Assembly (NCBI GenBank): GCA_951640165.1
Contig: OX621252.1
Span: 26,061,934-26,125,933 of the forward strand
Origin: Pseudoips prasinana
Lineage: Eukaryota; Arthropoda; Insecta; Lepidoptera; Nolidae
DNA: 64,000 nucleotides
Direction: 5' to 3'
Within the stretch, counting starts at the first letter, position 1, and every line of letters begins with the position of its first letter. The translations under genes and the position numbers were made by a program. Positions 1 through 10,863 of the stretch are shown here, in pieces. Below the pieces are notes generated by a model. The model made no database searches. It saw nothing but the letters and a program-made list of their open reading frames with translations, and was not told the origin of the DNA.

Positions 1-1
1 A

Positions 2-427
2 GATCAACACGCATTTTTAGATTTTATAGTCAATACGTTGCCGTTGCTTTTGGAGGAAGTACCGCTGGAAACAAGAAGGCGGATGTATCTGCAATTAGAT
101 GGAGCTCCAGCACACTTCGCACGACTAGTTCGTGATTATTTAAATCAAAATTATCCGCGATGGATTGGCAGAGGAGGTCCCATTGCTTGGCCGCCGCGAT
201 CTCCCGACCTTACACCCTTAGATTTTTATCTTTGGGGCAACATGAAACAAAAAGTGTATGCCGTGCCCATTGAAAGCCGCGAGCAATTAACGGCTAGGAT
301 TTTTGCTGCTGCTGCGGAAATTAAAGAAAACCGTGAAGAATTACGTCGTACAATAAAAAGTGTTGCCATGAGAGCTTTAGTTTGTTTACAGGAGGGTAGG
401 GACCATTTCGAAAATCTAATTAATTAA
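2..427 (+). mobile_element. Tc1/mariner-superfamily transposase, C-terminal fragment cut by the window edge
   Basis: The frame is open from base 2 to the stop at 425-427, about 141 residues, and begins before the window. It carries two hallmarks of the DDE catalytic core of the IS630/Tc1/mariner superfamily: LDGAPAH, the second acidic motif, and about 40 residues later SPDLTPLDFYLWG, the third acidic region. A short helical tail then ends in FENLIN. The domain matches the DDE superfamily endonuclease proteins common in insects. The first catalytic aspartate and the DNA-binding domain would lie upstream, so completeness cannot be judged. No stop interrupts the visible part, so it may be a fairly young copy. 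I did not find a convincing terminal inverted repeat downstream. Confidence 0.85.
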
Positions 428-1480
428 AATTCTTGTATTTTTTATTTTTTAAGTAAAAATCTGGCTATTGCTTGTTTGTTTTTATTTCCATTATCATCCT
501 CCTTATTAGTTTAACCTTTTAGTACTCACTGCTAAAAGCGGGGACATTTAATTGACTTTCACATTTTCTTTTCCTAAATTTGACTCTTAGAGTTTTAGAG
601 TTTTACTTTGGATTTAGTTACAGTTTGGTTTAATAATGTTCTGTAAATTTTTAGCTGTTATGTAGTAGATTACAAATAATGGTTAAAAAAGTGGTCCTAT
701 GGGGATAATTTATGGACTTACACTAGTTTTTTTAAAATAAATACACAATTTTTTACCGAAAAAATTACTTCGATTCCGTTTTTTTTTTTCGTAGTCGATA
801 ATTTTTAGTAAAATGTTAATTAACCTGTTAAAATAACTCATAAGCTTTTGGAAATAATAAACAAAATACAAATCGACCCATAAACTTCGGAGATGTGTCA
901 AAAAATAGAAAGCAAGTCTACAAACTCTACTTAAAAAATTCAAAATTGAATAACATGATAAATGTTACAGATAGACCCCCCCTTTTGAAGTTTATTTTCG
1001 ATATTTTTTCATGAATATTCAGAATATTACGGGCGGTCACATGCGCATGGGCGACATTGTATAGTCAAAGAAAACAGTCAACATGAATTTGACTTTGGTA
1101 GATTTTTTCGGTTTTGGTTCATTTGGAAGTCGCCACTCCGAAGCTTGTGGACTAGTTTGCATATAAAACTCGTAACTCGTAAACGCACTTCTCGTTACCA
1201 GTAACAAGGCATTTCATGAATGTTGGGTTCGAATTGACTCGTTCTAGCATGTCCTCAGTTACTTTTAGGAGGTTTTGGAGAAAATTCAGGTCTTTTGGGA
1301 CTAGCCGTGCAGTAACATGTTACATACCCAAATTATTAGTAACTTTACAAAATGATACGGATCGACTCGTGAGATACAGAAAGTTCGACGGCTATCTCTC
1401 TCAAAGTTGAATGAGGATTATCAGTCACTATTTCCTTCACTTTTGTGTTAACTTCAGTTGCAGATGTTGACAGTTGGCAG
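428..1480. other. AT-rich stretch without a recognisable gene
   Basis: Short open frames occur on both strands (for example 710-943 and 1216-1410) but show no motif, no coding-like composition and no splice context. I see nothing specific here. Confidence 0.5.
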
Positions 1481-1483
1481 CAG

Positions 1484-1640
1484 CGTTTTTCTGTGAACTA
1501 TGACCATCAAACTGCGATCGCCTACCCGTCTGCCAAGCGTCGCCATTATGGCATATCCCCCTGTTGGCGATATCCATAATCCTTTTGTCCAGCAGTAGAC
1601 GTACTTTAACTGACATGATGATGGCATATTCGCTTTTAGG
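1484..1640 (+). repeat. RTE-tailed interspersed repeat copy
   Basis: The block 'gcgtttttctgtgaactatg' followed by a segment ending in 'ccagcagtagacgtac' and 'gacatgatgatg' recurs at 60212-60340. An inverted relative lies near 52850-52930. The 3' end resembles the tail of the RTE LINEs in this window (compare 8160-8190), so this is probably a SINE or truncated LINE that uses RTE machinery. Confidence 0.55.
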
Positions 1641-1874
1641 GTATTTTCTAAGACTAAATACTTACGGGAGCTCACAATGTTTTTTTATGATTTTAGAGAT
1701 TCATATTTCGCTGATTATGCATCTGAATTAAAAACGTCACTTCAATTTTTTGGTTGTATTTCTTAAGACCAATGTAATGAGTTATTATTTATCTATGTAT
1801 ATAATTTACCTTTTTGGCCGAAATTAGACCAAGAGGACATTTTATGTAAGTAGCTAATTAGTTACGGTAATTTG

Positions 1875-2090
1875 ACTGCACGTGTGGCGCAGCGGCTAAG
1901 AGTCACCTCACCTCTTCGTGTCGCGGGTTTGAGTCCCGCGCCGGATAACTATTGGTGTGACCGATAAATACTTGATTTGAGTCTGGATATAATTTTTGTC
2001 CGTCTATTATGTTTGTAAAGTACCCCGCGACACAGGGATTAGACTCCCTAGTGCGGGCGTTGTCTTTATCAATAAAAATAAAAAATAAAG
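1875..2090 (+). mobile_element. tRNA-derived SINE, family A
   Basis: The head has a polymerase III box A-like tract (tggcgcagcggctaag) and box B-like tract (gggtttgagtcccgc), as in a tRNA. A non-tRNA body follows, with 'taaagtaccccgcgacaca' and an A-rich end near 2070-2090. Other copies lie at 30815-30955 (minus), 50577-50778 (plus) and 55545-55684 (minus), all sharing head and body. The shared body is why this is a SINE rather than a tRNA gene. Confidence 0.8.
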
Positions 2091-2227
2091 ATTATCATAA
2101 TTTTTGGTCAATCGTTTTACACGAGTGGCCTGTGGGTGTCATATGCGCCGAGCTTACCACCGATGTGTGTGATCCCCTGTTGGGGGTCGGTGACACGCCC
2201 GACAGATGTCGATGGTACCGAAATATT

Positions 2228-2613
2228 ATCATCTATACATATGATAAAATCGTAGGAAAGTCAAAACTGTACATTGAATATTTTAAAAAAATCTATACAT
2301 ATAATAAAATCGTAGGAAAGTCAAAACTGTACATTGAATATTTTTTAAAAAGGATACTTGGGGCGTGATCTACAATGGACATCAAAGCCAAAATATAGTT
2401 TTTAGAATTTTTGTCTGTGTGTCTGTTTGTCTGTATGTATGTCCGGGCTAAACCCAAAAAGTACGGCATGGATTTACTTAAAATTTTGCATGAATATTAC
2501 TAAGAGGTCGGGTCAACATATACGCTACATAATATCACGCTATCACCTACGGGGCAGGAGCTGTGATAATTTATAAAATTGAACGCGGGTAAAATCGCGG
2601 GGCACAGCTAGTA
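2228..2613 (+). mobile_element. Helitron-like non-autonomous element with duplicated 5' end
   Basis: It starts TCTATACATAT and ends in a small GC hairpin (cgcgggtaaaatcgcgg) followed by gcacagctagt. This resembles the TC...CTAG(T) ends of lepidopteran Helitrons, which lack inverted repeats. The first 55-60 bases occur twice in a row (2229-2285 and 2291-2345), suggesting one 5' terminus inserted beside another. There is no coding capacity. Related ends occur at 50278-50460 and 60545-60838, and reversed in the cystatin introns. Classification rests on the end motifs and my memory of such elements. Confidence 0.6.
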
Positions 2614-4060
2614 ATTAATATATTTAGTAGTTACATTGGCGTGCGGACTCTAACAAAATAATAATAATAATCAACAGGTAACAAGTAAGTCAAGCGCACT
2701 TTTAGGGATGTTGGTAGCGCTTATTTAAAGTCCTCGTAAACATAAACCGATTTTATTCCCTTTAGAGTTCAAACTTTGTCGCGCCTTCGATCTTGGGAAG
2801 TACAACCAACGGCAAAAGTAGATGACCAAAATTTGACGAGACTTTTGTGTTAAGAATGATCATAGACCAGTGGTATCAGTAGATAATATTTATTTAATAC
2901 TTTTTTATAATATTTTTTAATACTGATACTAATAATATGGCGATGGAAGAAGGAGGCGATGGCTGGCTCTAGCGTCATACTCGTGAACGGGTGCTGCTTG
3001 TGGTAACTGGTCGAACTGCTGTTTATACATACTGCTCATATATTTTTTTTCCTATAGTCGTCGCCTCTGATAGACTTCGTGTGACTTGTTAATTTTGTAA
3101 AGGTACGCGGATGCACCCACCGTTTTTTCGTTTAGCAAGAGGTTATTCTAATTGCTTGAGTGAAATTGAATGGTATTGTTTATTACCTCACAATTATTTT
3201 GATTCACCAGATGCCAACGGTTCTGTGCGTGCATTAGCCTACATAAGAGACAATCACAATGTTAGTAAAATACAAGACATTAAAAAAACCTAAAAGGAAA
3301 AGGAGACGTTAAAAGCAAGCCCGAAGTTTCTTTCTGGCTTTCTTCTCCGGGTCGTCCACCTAGGTAGCTAGAGAAGCCGCAGGTTAGCTAGGGTAGGTTC
3401 CTCAGCGGTGACGATCGCTTTGGCCACTTAACGCGTGATCGGTGATCACACCCTCAGAATTTGAGAATTTAATTTAATTAACTCTTAGAATTTAGGCTTT
3501 TTGATTCAGCGGCCCCCTGCGCTGTGGTCCAAACTCCAAAAGGGTGCAGTCAGGTATTAGTCGCTTAAATTAAGCTACTGGTTAAGAGCTTTCTGCGCTA
3601 GGCAACTGCTTTGCCTTCAATTCTTTAATTTTAATATAGTGGAACTAAATTTCAAAATAATAGATTAGTAACATGTTATTTATTTAAGGATTTCAGAAAA
3701 TATATAAAACATACCGCACGGACGGACAATTTTTTTTGTAACTTTTATACTGTATTTCACTATGTTTATGTACTGCATTGTGAGCTTGACAAGTACAAGT
3801 GTATGTTAATACCCTGCTGCTGAATAAATTTCATTATTTCATTTCATTACTCATGCACTTTAGATCGCTTTGAATATCCCTTGTTAATAATCTACTTTTA
3901 TCAATGACTGTACCTGTCTAACGACTGTAGTTATATATGCGTACCTAAATAAAACATGATCGAGTTCTACATTATATAAAATAAATTGCTATATTTAAAG
4001 TAATTGATTTGAAATGCTATTTTTACACTTAACATTAGCTATGCCTAAGCTATAGATTAC
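2614..4060. other. Non-genic stretch with a possible LINE 3' end
   Basis: No supported gene. Bases 3300-3845 have higher GC than their surroundings and end in 'gaataaatttcattatttc', which looks like a retroelement 3' end, but no reverse transcriptase sequence is visible. A 60-codon frame at 3111-3293 has no recognisable motif. Confidence 0.4.
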
Positions 4061-4070
4061 GGTGTCAACA

Positions 4071-4078
4071 TATAAAAT
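4071..4078 (+). promoter_or_regulatory. TATA box of the cystatin-like gene
   Basis: TATAAAAT lies 42 bases upstream of the ATG at 4113, leaving a 5' leader of roughly 10-15 bases if initiation is about 30 bases downstream. No comparable TATA-plus-signal-exon arrangement was found ahead of the second and third large exons. Confidence 0.6.
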
Positions 4079-4112
4079 GTAGCAGTTGGGTCTGTTCGCT
4101 ATTCGAATCACC

Positions 4113-7093
4113 ATGCATCGAATTCCACTGTTGTTCTTAATTTTCTCCTGCTTGTGTGGACCAAGCTTCGCGGCAATTGACAGACCATGGGTAAGAAAAT
4201 AAATACATTTGAACTAAACTTAATACAAAACAAGACAAAGATCATGAATCTCTGCCAACCCCTCTGGGAACCAGGCGTATGTCTAAGTATCCTGACGGGC
4301 CGGTTGGCGTGGTTGGTAATTGCTGGCCTTTCACGCCGCAGGTCGTGGGTTCGATTCCTGCCCAGGACAGATATTTGCGAGCATGAACATGTCTGTTAGT
4401 CCAGAGTCGTAACTTAAGGAGCATAATTGCCAACTAAACTGAAAAACGCGTAGCACAGCAACACGGAAGAGTGCTAACAGAAGTGAAAACTTGAAGTATT
4501 TCATGGTTTCGTAACGGTAACAGTTACAGTGTTGCAAGTTCAATGGTTTTTTCCATCTCAAAAATGCCAAGATGCATAATATGTTCTTATGTACAGACGC
4601 CAGCACATCCAGCTACCCCAATCTGTCAAATTTCTTTTAAAGATTTTCAACTTTATCACAAAAGCAACTTGTCAAGGAAAACTTGACAGATTGGGGTAGC
4701 TTGATGTGCTGGCGCCTGTTCATTCATATATAATATATGTACCCACATACTTATATACAGAAATTTCGGTAACAGTACCGAGCGTTCAATTGGTTTTCCC
4801 TTCTCAAAAATGGCCAACATGCCTAAAGATTTCCGGATTTCACTAACTGGTTTACTTTAATTTGTTTAGTTTAATGGGTAAATAGCGCTCCTCAAGTTAC
4901 GTACATTATTTATGTCACAGTTGTATATAAAATGAACCGTGGCATAAATTAGTATATTTTTTGTATTTTAAACAAATATTATCCACGACATACTTTTTCT
5001 ACAGCTAGTCTTTGGATTATTCACTTTTTATATTTGATTGTTGTCTTTTTACTGTCATTATCACAGTTATTATAAATATTTTACGAACAATCAACCAACT
5101 TTTATTTCAATTGATTATATGTGGTCACATATAGAGTAAGAGCCGACGACGGCGACGACGACGACTTTGGTTATTTTATAAAAGCGGAAAGGTTTTCTAT
5201 GTCCACTGTGCAGATAAAAACAACCAACGTATATGGAGTTTGGGTTATGGTTACTTTGACAGATAATAGGTAGTAAAGGTGCATGGAATATTATCTAAGG
5301 TTCGTTAGAGTATTAAGTTCTATTGTTTTATATATTCTTCGAGACAACTTCAGAAATCTCGTCAACAATTGCCGGACACTTATGACAGTTGCCATCTCCT
5401 GCCAGACACCCCTAAACTTTAATAAATTATAATTATACTTTCGTTATAGTATAGGAGTTACATTTTTATATGTTACTTGGGGACCTATAAAGATGTTACC
5501 TCAATAGCCGAACAGTTTTAATGGTTTTTACATCTTGCCAGGCACATTGAAAGTTTCTCTGAAGGTGTGAAAAATCCATCCATCCAAACCAAAAACGCTC
5601 GCATTTCTTATATTGATAAGTAATACAAGTAAGATAACCTAGTTTAATTACTATTGATGTTTATAAGCTCAAACTGATAGACCTACTTAGTATGAAATCC
5701 TGTACTACACTGTTCTCTGAGACGGCACCACGTGCGTAAACTGCACAAGGCAAAACAAGTCACATCCCGTATAAAACGCTGTACGTACATAAATAGTTTT
5801 TAACGTAACTGAATTGAAATGTAATTTTTACAGGATGTAATTTTGAATGATATGGATGGTCAATCATCACAAACACAAGAACTTGGTTCGAGTATATGTG
5901 AACACAATCAATCCCCTTATTGCTATATAATGAGATGGTTTGCCAAGATCGCTTTGGAACAATACCTTAAAGATGTCCATAGTCATTTACCTTATCAAGT
6001 GACTAATATTACAAAATTTTCACTGGATCCAAATGGGTTCATAAGAATAGATTTTCTAGCTTCTGTGAAAGGGCATTGTTTTGCACCTCCGGATTTGAAA
6101 TGCTTCGCGGTGATAGACACCAAAAGTAGTTCACCAAAATTAAATGTTGCCTGTCAACCAATTCATAATCGTCATTTGTCTGATGTGCCAGATGTAGCTT
6201 CTCCCTCAATAGTAGTACCAGACCCCAGTAATCCTATTTACCACTATCTGGCTTCTAAAGCTTTGGAAAAGTATTTGATAGCAAATGGTACTATTGACCA
6301 TCTCGCGGTGAGTCAAATTGAACGAGTTACAAAAAGTAAAGGAGATCAGGGCAACCTGCTTCACATAGAATTTAATGCATATGGAGACTATTCATGTGAT
6401 AAAAAAGAATGCACAGCAGATTTAATACAGAAAGCTTGGATACCTAAAACGTTATGTTATATTACATGTGTCCCAAATAGTGACGATTGTACACCTAAGG
6501 TAGTTGGGGACATAGAAAAGTTAGACCCTAGTAATCCCAAATATATAGATTTGGCTCAACAGGCTTTGAATATATACCGCCAAGATAATCATATTTCTGA
6601 TCTCCTCGAGGTATTAAATGTAAATAATGTAACAGTGGAACTAAATCGTCAAGGCTTTCTAACTACTATAAGTTTCTCTGGAGTACCCCACAGCACATAT
6701 GATCTTAATTGCACCGCAACGATATTGAAAGGTGAATTTGTAAATATTGGTATATCATGTGACAGAAAAACCCATGCACCGGTTGTAGGACCAATGGAAA
6801 GAAACCCTAGAAACCCTAAATACAAACAGCTGGCAGAAGAAGCTTTGCAGAGGTACTCAAAAAAGAACCATATTTCTGATCCTCTCCAAGTAACTAAAGT
6901 TGAAAAAGTTTTAAGTCAAGATCTACCTGGAAGTGCAACTGAGTTATATTACGATGTTTCTGGACTTTACCTTTGTGATGAATACAAATGCCACACGGTC
7001 ATAAAAGGGCAAGATGTACAAGATTCGTGTCATCAAGTTGATCCGCTCTGTGCGAACAGAGGGAAAAATTTAATGGTAAAACTAACAGTGTAA
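4113..7093 (+). CDS. Secreted four-domain cystatin-like protein, copy 1 (two exons)
   Basis: Join of exon 1 (4113-4190) and exon 2 (5834-7093). Exon 1 encodes a signal peptide (MHRIPLLFLIFSCLCG..., probable cleavage after SFA) and ends at the donor GTAAGA. Exon 2 begins after TTTTTACAG. The junction is phase 0, giving about 445 residues. Four repeats of about 100 residues follow. Domains 2-4 open with a DPSNPxY-like stretch, an LAxxALxxY helix and VxxVxxV strands, then paired cysteines, as in insect multicystatins. Cystatins inhibit papain-type cysteine proteases, but QxVxG is degraded in every domain: LDPNG in domain 1, no match in 2 and 3, QDLPG in 4. Inhibitory activity is therefore doubtful. 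The cysteine pairs and several N-x-T sites fit an extracellular protein. The large exon starts upstream of its first in-frame ATG, so it needs the spliced signal exon. Function is inferred. Confidence 0.82.
4297..4430 (+). mobile_element. tRNA-derived SINE, family B, in intron 1
   Basis: Contains 'ggtcgtgggttcgattcctg', a box B-like tract, preceded by a tRNA-like head and followed by 'gcgagcatgaacatgtctgt'. The same arrangement occurs at 40405-40650 and, more diverged, at 27573-27830. It lies inside the intron between the signal exon and the first large exon. Confidence 0.7.
4591..4720. mobile_element. MITE, 'TACAGACGCC' family, copy 1
   Basis: About 130 bp with near-perfect terminal inverted repeats (gtacagacgccagcacatc on the left and its complement at 4702-4720), extending inward through the 'ctaccccaatctgtcaa' tract. 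No coding capacity. Other copies lie at 42320-42451, 53337-53474 and 56421-56502. Confidence 0.8.
5110..5570 (+). repeat. Dispersed unclassified repeat
   Basis: Sequence including 'tgccggacacttatgacag' and 'atgtccactgtgcag' recurs at 17240-17520. A second part ('acctcaatagccgaacag') recurs at 7380-7480, 11070-11170 and 19620-19690. Copies share order and spacing, so they probably derive from one mobile element of unknown class. No open frame. Confidence 0.6.
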
Positions 7094-7170
7094 GAAAGTT
7101 ATTAAGAAAGTCTTCAAATGAATTTGAAACTAAATGCATATATTCGAAAATTCCTTGTTCATATTGTAAA

Positions 7171-7176
7171 AATAAA
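7171..7176 (+). terminator. Poly(A) signal, cystatin copy 1
   Basis: AATAAA lies 78 bases after the stop codon, within a 3' flank conserved in all three copies (10858-10863 and 14701-14706). Its conservation suggests each large exon can end a transcript. Confidence 0.7.
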
Positions 7177-7199
7177 GCGTTGGTGATTCCTATGTATTT

Positions 7200-7985
7200 G
7201 TTTTTTGTACCTGTCTTTGTTTTTGATATATTTTAAACAACAAGCTACAATAGTAAAAGGAGGAGTAGGTAAGAAAAAGAAATGGAAATAGGGAGAATAC
7301 ACTATCATCTACACTTAAAGCTTCACCGCCTGTAGTGGGCTCTATACCTTAGTACGTTATATTATTATATATTTTACTTGGAGATCTATAAAAAAATGTT
7401 ATCTCAATAGCCAGACAGTATTAATGGTTTTTAAATCTTGCCAGATGCATTGAAAGTCCGCTTTAGGTGCGAGCACGATTACAAAAATATTAAGATATAT
7501 ATATTATTACCCGCAGATGGTGACTTGAAAGCGGTTTTTATCTATAAGTTATTCTTTTATTTGTAATTTAGTATTTTGATTTTAAGTTTAAGTTTATAAT
7601 GATAGTTTTAGTTTATACGTAGGTAGTTTTAATCTATTTCCAATATCTATATTAGTATAGTTTAATTTATTTATTAAATTTATAGTTAACCAAAAAATAA
7701 ATAAATAAAATTATTTCTCTTTAAGATATCTATTAAAAATATTGTTATATAAAGTAAAATTTGTATTATAATATCAAAGATTACAAAAAAAGTATGATTA
7801 CATGTAAAAAAATTATTTAATTGTTTTTATAAATCTCATTATTGTCGTCGATATTTTCATTTTCTTCGTCACTATAGTACACGAAGAGGCAGATACGATG
7901 ATATAGCATACATGTAACATCAACTATCGAGAAGAAATAGTAATGAGAAGTGCATAGACCGTTATTGATGCTATAATTGCTTGGT
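7200..7985. other. Duplicated AT-rich 3' flank of cystatin copy 1
   Basis: No gene seen. The stretch is part of tandem unit 1 and is matched closely by 10885-11660. Every ATG up to exon 2 of copy 2 was examined for a signal peptide followed by a donor in phase 0; none was found. Confidence 0.6.
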
Positions 7986-7989
7986 AACC

Positions 7990-8195
7990 AAAGTAACCTA
8001 CATAGCCCAAAGAATTGCTAAACTGAAGTGATAGTGGGCAGGGCACATAGCTCGTAGAATGGGGCAGAAAGGTTCTCGAGTGGCGACCACGAACCTGAAG
8101 CCGCTGGATGCCGGCAGCACAGGACCGGCTATTGTGGAGATCCTTGGGGGAGGCCTTTGTCCAGCAGTGGACGTCTTTGGGCTGATATGATGAAG
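7990..8195 (+). mobile_element. RTE-type LINE 3' fragment
   Basis: Translation yields the decayed end of an endonuclease-reverse transcriptase (stretches like IAQRIAKLK and MGQKGSRVAT), ending in 'ccagcagtggacgtctttgg' and a 'gatatgatgatg'-type tail. The paralogous position in unit 2 (11666-11878) carries the same insertion, so it predates the segmental duplication. Confidence 0.75.
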
Positions 8196-8219
8196 AATGC
8201 TTGGTAACATGCATCACCT

Positions 8220-9137
8220 TTACCTAGGCCTCACTCTGGACTATAGTGGACTATCATCATAATTTATTAAAGTTTAGGAGTGTCTGGGAAGAGGTAGCAA
8301 CTGTCATAAGTGTCAGGCAATAGGTGACAAGATTTCTAAAGTTATCTCGAAGAAAATATAAAAAAAATGAGCTATTTCATACATCTTTACTACTATTATG
8401 TGCCAAAGTAACTCCATGGTCAATGATCGTTCTTACCAGTATCGGTTCGGACCTGCACAGAAAAACTTTCAGCTTTTATAAAATAACGAAAGTCTCGCTG
8501 TCGTGGGCTCTAGGGACTCGTAGAGTCAACTGAAATAGAAGTAGAAAAATTACAAAGACTAATTAGGTATACAATAAGAATCTATGTCGTGGACTAATAT
8601 TATAATGTAGAGCATATTCAATATCATACAAAATTAATTCAATGAGTTATCACATTTAATTTAGTTAGAAAAAATAATGTGAAATTGTAATATTTTATCT
8701 CCACTGCACTACATGTCTAATAAAATATTTCTCAATATTTTGATGAAAATAACCTTCGAAGACAGAAACGGAAAAACTTTAAAAAGGGGGACAAATAGTG
8801 ATTATTTGATTATGATTTAATGATATAAATGGCTAATAATAAATAAATAAAATAAGTAGTAACTTATAGAGAATTTCCGCGGCGCTCGGTGTGCGAAGAC
8901 TGTTGAATTTTTCGCACTAAATTGAAGCGAGATTAAATTTACTACAGAAATACACAAAAATAATATTGCTTGAGATTTTGTTTCGTAAATTCCCAAGAAT
9001 TACCTAAATTTAATTATTTTTAATAATGTGTTCTGCTAGGCAATTTACCCATATAAATGTAAATTAAAATGTAAAACAAAATAATGTCTCATTACTTTTG
9101 TTAAAATAAGATATTCATACCAATTTGATTTTTTTTA
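8220..9137. other. Duplicated flank without a gene
   Basis: A 69-codon frame at 8324-8533 is repeated in unit 2 (12010-12217), but it has no signal peptide or known motif and appears conserved only because the whole block was duplicated. I see no exon that could supply the missing start of cystatin copy 2. Confidence 0.5.
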
Positions 9138-9345
9138 GATTACTAGCTATTCCTCATGGTTTCATCCGCGTTAAACTTTATAAATTAAAACCAGTTTGTT
9201 TTCGGATGAATAAGCTAAATTACTATGAAGTTTCATCAACATCCGTTCCACGCGAAAACTATATTTTTGCGTGGAAGAGTAACAAAAATCCATCCACACA
9301 AACTGTCGCATTTCTTACATTAATTAGTAATACATGTAAGATAAC
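9138..9345 (-). mobile_element. Reversed Helitron-like fragment in the duplicated flank
   Basis: On the plus strand it opens 'actagctattcctcatggt' with 'catccgcgttaaactttat', and ends 'catttcttacattaattag'. Reverse-complemented, this is the order seen in the Helitron-like copy at 50278-50460. It recurs at 12927-13175. Confidence 0.5.
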
Positions 9346-9535
9346 TTAGTTAAATACTATTAATGTTTATAAGCTCAAACTGATAGACCTAGTATGAAAT
9401 CCTGTACTACACTGTTCTCTGAGACGGCCCCACGTGCGTTAACTGCACAAGGCAAAACAAGTCACATCCCGCATAAAACGCTGTAGGCACATAATTGGTT
9501 TTTAAAGTAACAGAAATTATAATAAAATTTTACAG

Positions 9536-10780
9536 GATGTAACTTTGAATGACATGGATGGTCATCAATCACAAACACAAGAACTTGGTTTGAGTATATG
9601 TGAACACAACCAAACCCGTGATTGCTATATATTGAGATGGTTTGCCAAGATCGCTTTGGAACAATACCTTAAAGAACACCACATTAACTTTCCTTATCAA
9701 GTGATTAATATTACAAATTTTTCATTGGATCCAAATGGGTTCATAAGAATAGATTTTGTAGCTGCTACTAAAGGGTCTTGTGTTGCACCTCAGAATTTGA
9801 AATGCTTCGCGGTGATAGACACAAAAAGTAGTTCACCAAAATTAAATGTATACTGTGAACCAATTAAAAGGCATATTGTAACTACCCCCCACCCAATAGT
9901 AGTACCAGACCCCAGTAATCCTATTTACCACTATCTGGCTTCTAAAGCTTTGGAAAAGTATTTGATAGCAAATGGTACTATTGACCATCTCGCGGTGAGT
10001 CAAATTGAACGAGTTACAAAAAGTAAAGGAGATCAGGGCAACCTGCTTCACATAGAATTTAATGCATATGGAGACTATTCATGTGATAAAAAAGAATGCA
10101 CAGCAGATTTAATACAGAAAGCTTGGATACCTAAAACTTTATGTTATATTACATGTGTCCCAAATAGTGACGATTGTACACCTAAGGTAGTTGGGGACAT
10201 AGAAAAGTTAGACCCTAGTAATCCCAAATATATAGATTTGGCTCAACAGGCTTTGAATATATACCGCCAAGATAATCATATTTCTGATCTCCTCGAGGTA
10301 TTAAATGTAAATAATGTAACAGTGGAACTAAATCGTCAAGGCTTACTAACTACTATAAGTTTCTCTGGAGTACCCCACAGCACATATGATCTTAATTGCA
10401 CCGCAACGATATTGAAAGGTGAATTTGTAAATATTGGTATATCATGTGACAGAAAAAACCATGCACCGATTGTAGGACCAATGGAAAGAAACCCTAGAAA
10501 CCCTGAATACAAACAGCTGGCAGAAGAAGCTTTGCAGAGGTACTCAAAAAAGAACCATATTTCTGATCCTCTCCAAGTAACTAAAGTTGAAAAAGTTTTA
10601 AGTCAAGATCTACCTGGAAGTGCAACTGAGTTATATTACGATGTTTCTGGACTTTACCTTTGTGATGAATACAAATGCCACACGGTCATAAAAGGGCAAG
10701 ACGTACAAGATTCGTGTCATCAAGTTGATCCGCTCTGTGCGAACAGAGGGAAAAATTTAATGGTAAAACTGACAGTGTAA
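9536..10780 (+). CDS. Cystatin-like large exon, copy 2 (no signal exon found)
   Basis: An intact open frame follows TTTTACAG, reading D-V-T-L-N-D-M-D-G in phase 0 and encoding 414 residues with the same four cystatin-like domains as copy 1. Domains 2-4 differ from copy 1 at about four residues by eye; domain 1 differs at roughly 25, including changes around the SPY/TRD segment and after LAxxAL. The acceptor and a poly(A) signal at 10858-10863 are preserved. I found no signal peptide or usable donor between 7094 and 9535. It could be joined to the signal exon at 4113-4190 by skipping copy 1, have its own exon that I missed, or be untranslated. The first in-frame ATG encodes no signal sequence, so independent secretion from this exon is unlikely. 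Confidence 0.75.
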   Translation, partial: DVTLNDMDGHQSQTQELGLSICEHNQTRDCYILRWFAKIALEQYLKEHHINFPYQVINITNFSLDPNGFIRIDFVAATKGSCVAPQNLKCFAVIDTKSSSPKLNVYCEPIKRHIVTTPHPIVVPDPSNPIYHYLASKALEKYLIANGTIDHLAVSQIERVTKSKGDQGNLLHIEFNAYGDYSCDKKECTADLIQKAWIPKTLCYITCVPNSDDCTPKVVGDIEKLDPSNPKYIDLAQQALNIYRQDNHISDLLEVLNVNNVTVELNRQGLLTTISFSGVPHSTYDLNCTATILKGEFVNIGISCDRKNHAPIVGPMERNPRNPEYKQLAEEALQRYSKKNHISDPLQVTKVEKVLSQDLPGSATELYYDVSGLYLCDEYKCHTVIKGQDVQDSCHQVDPLCANRGKNLMVKLTV

Positions 10781-10857
10781 GAAAGTTATTAAGATAATCT
10801 TCAAATGAATTTGAAACTAAATGCATATATTCGAAAATTCCTTGTTCATATTGTAAA

Positions 10858-10863
10858 AATAAA
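10858..10863 (+). terminator. Poly(A) signal, cystatin copy 2
   Basis: AATAAA, 77 bases after the stop codon, in the same context as in copies 1 and 3. Confidence 0.7.

Larger units (their letters stand above)
5565..9270 (+). repeat. Tandem segmental duplication, unit 1
   Basis: This roughly 3.7-kb block holds the end of intron 1, the large cystatin exon, its poly(A) signal and about 2.2 kb of flank. It matches 9270-13140 almost base for base over long stretches. Unit 3 (13140-14807, continuing 16694-16775) carries the same exon and start of the flank. Acceptor-to-acceptor spacing is 3702 bases (5834 to 9536) and 3834 bases (9536 to 13370). Part of the difference is an extra segment at about 12484-12610 and a hairpin at 13061-13130. 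Confidence 0.9.

Noticed and set aside
1875..1950. Functional tRNA gene
   Set aside because: Box A and B are present, but the sequence is followed by a conserved non-tRNA body repeated at several sites. It is a SINE head. The same applies to 4330, 27595, 40435, 50600, 55640, 57150 and 59230.
2009..2368. 119-codon protein
   Set aside because: Built from SINE tail and duplicated Helitron-like ends; the repeated peptide segment reflects the 55-60 bp duplication.
3111..3293. 60-codon gene
   Set aside because: No recognisable domain, AT-rich surroundings, and likely retroelement remnant.
7187..7234. Leader exon for cystatin copy 2 (MYLFFVPVFVFDIF)
   Set aside because: Hydrophobic, but it lies in the 3' UTR of copy 1, is repeated after copies 2 and 3, and no phase 0 donor follows.
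8324..8533. Small gene conserved between units 1 and 2
   Set aside because: The frame is conserved only because the whole block is duplicated at the nucleotide level. No signal peptide, domain or splice context.
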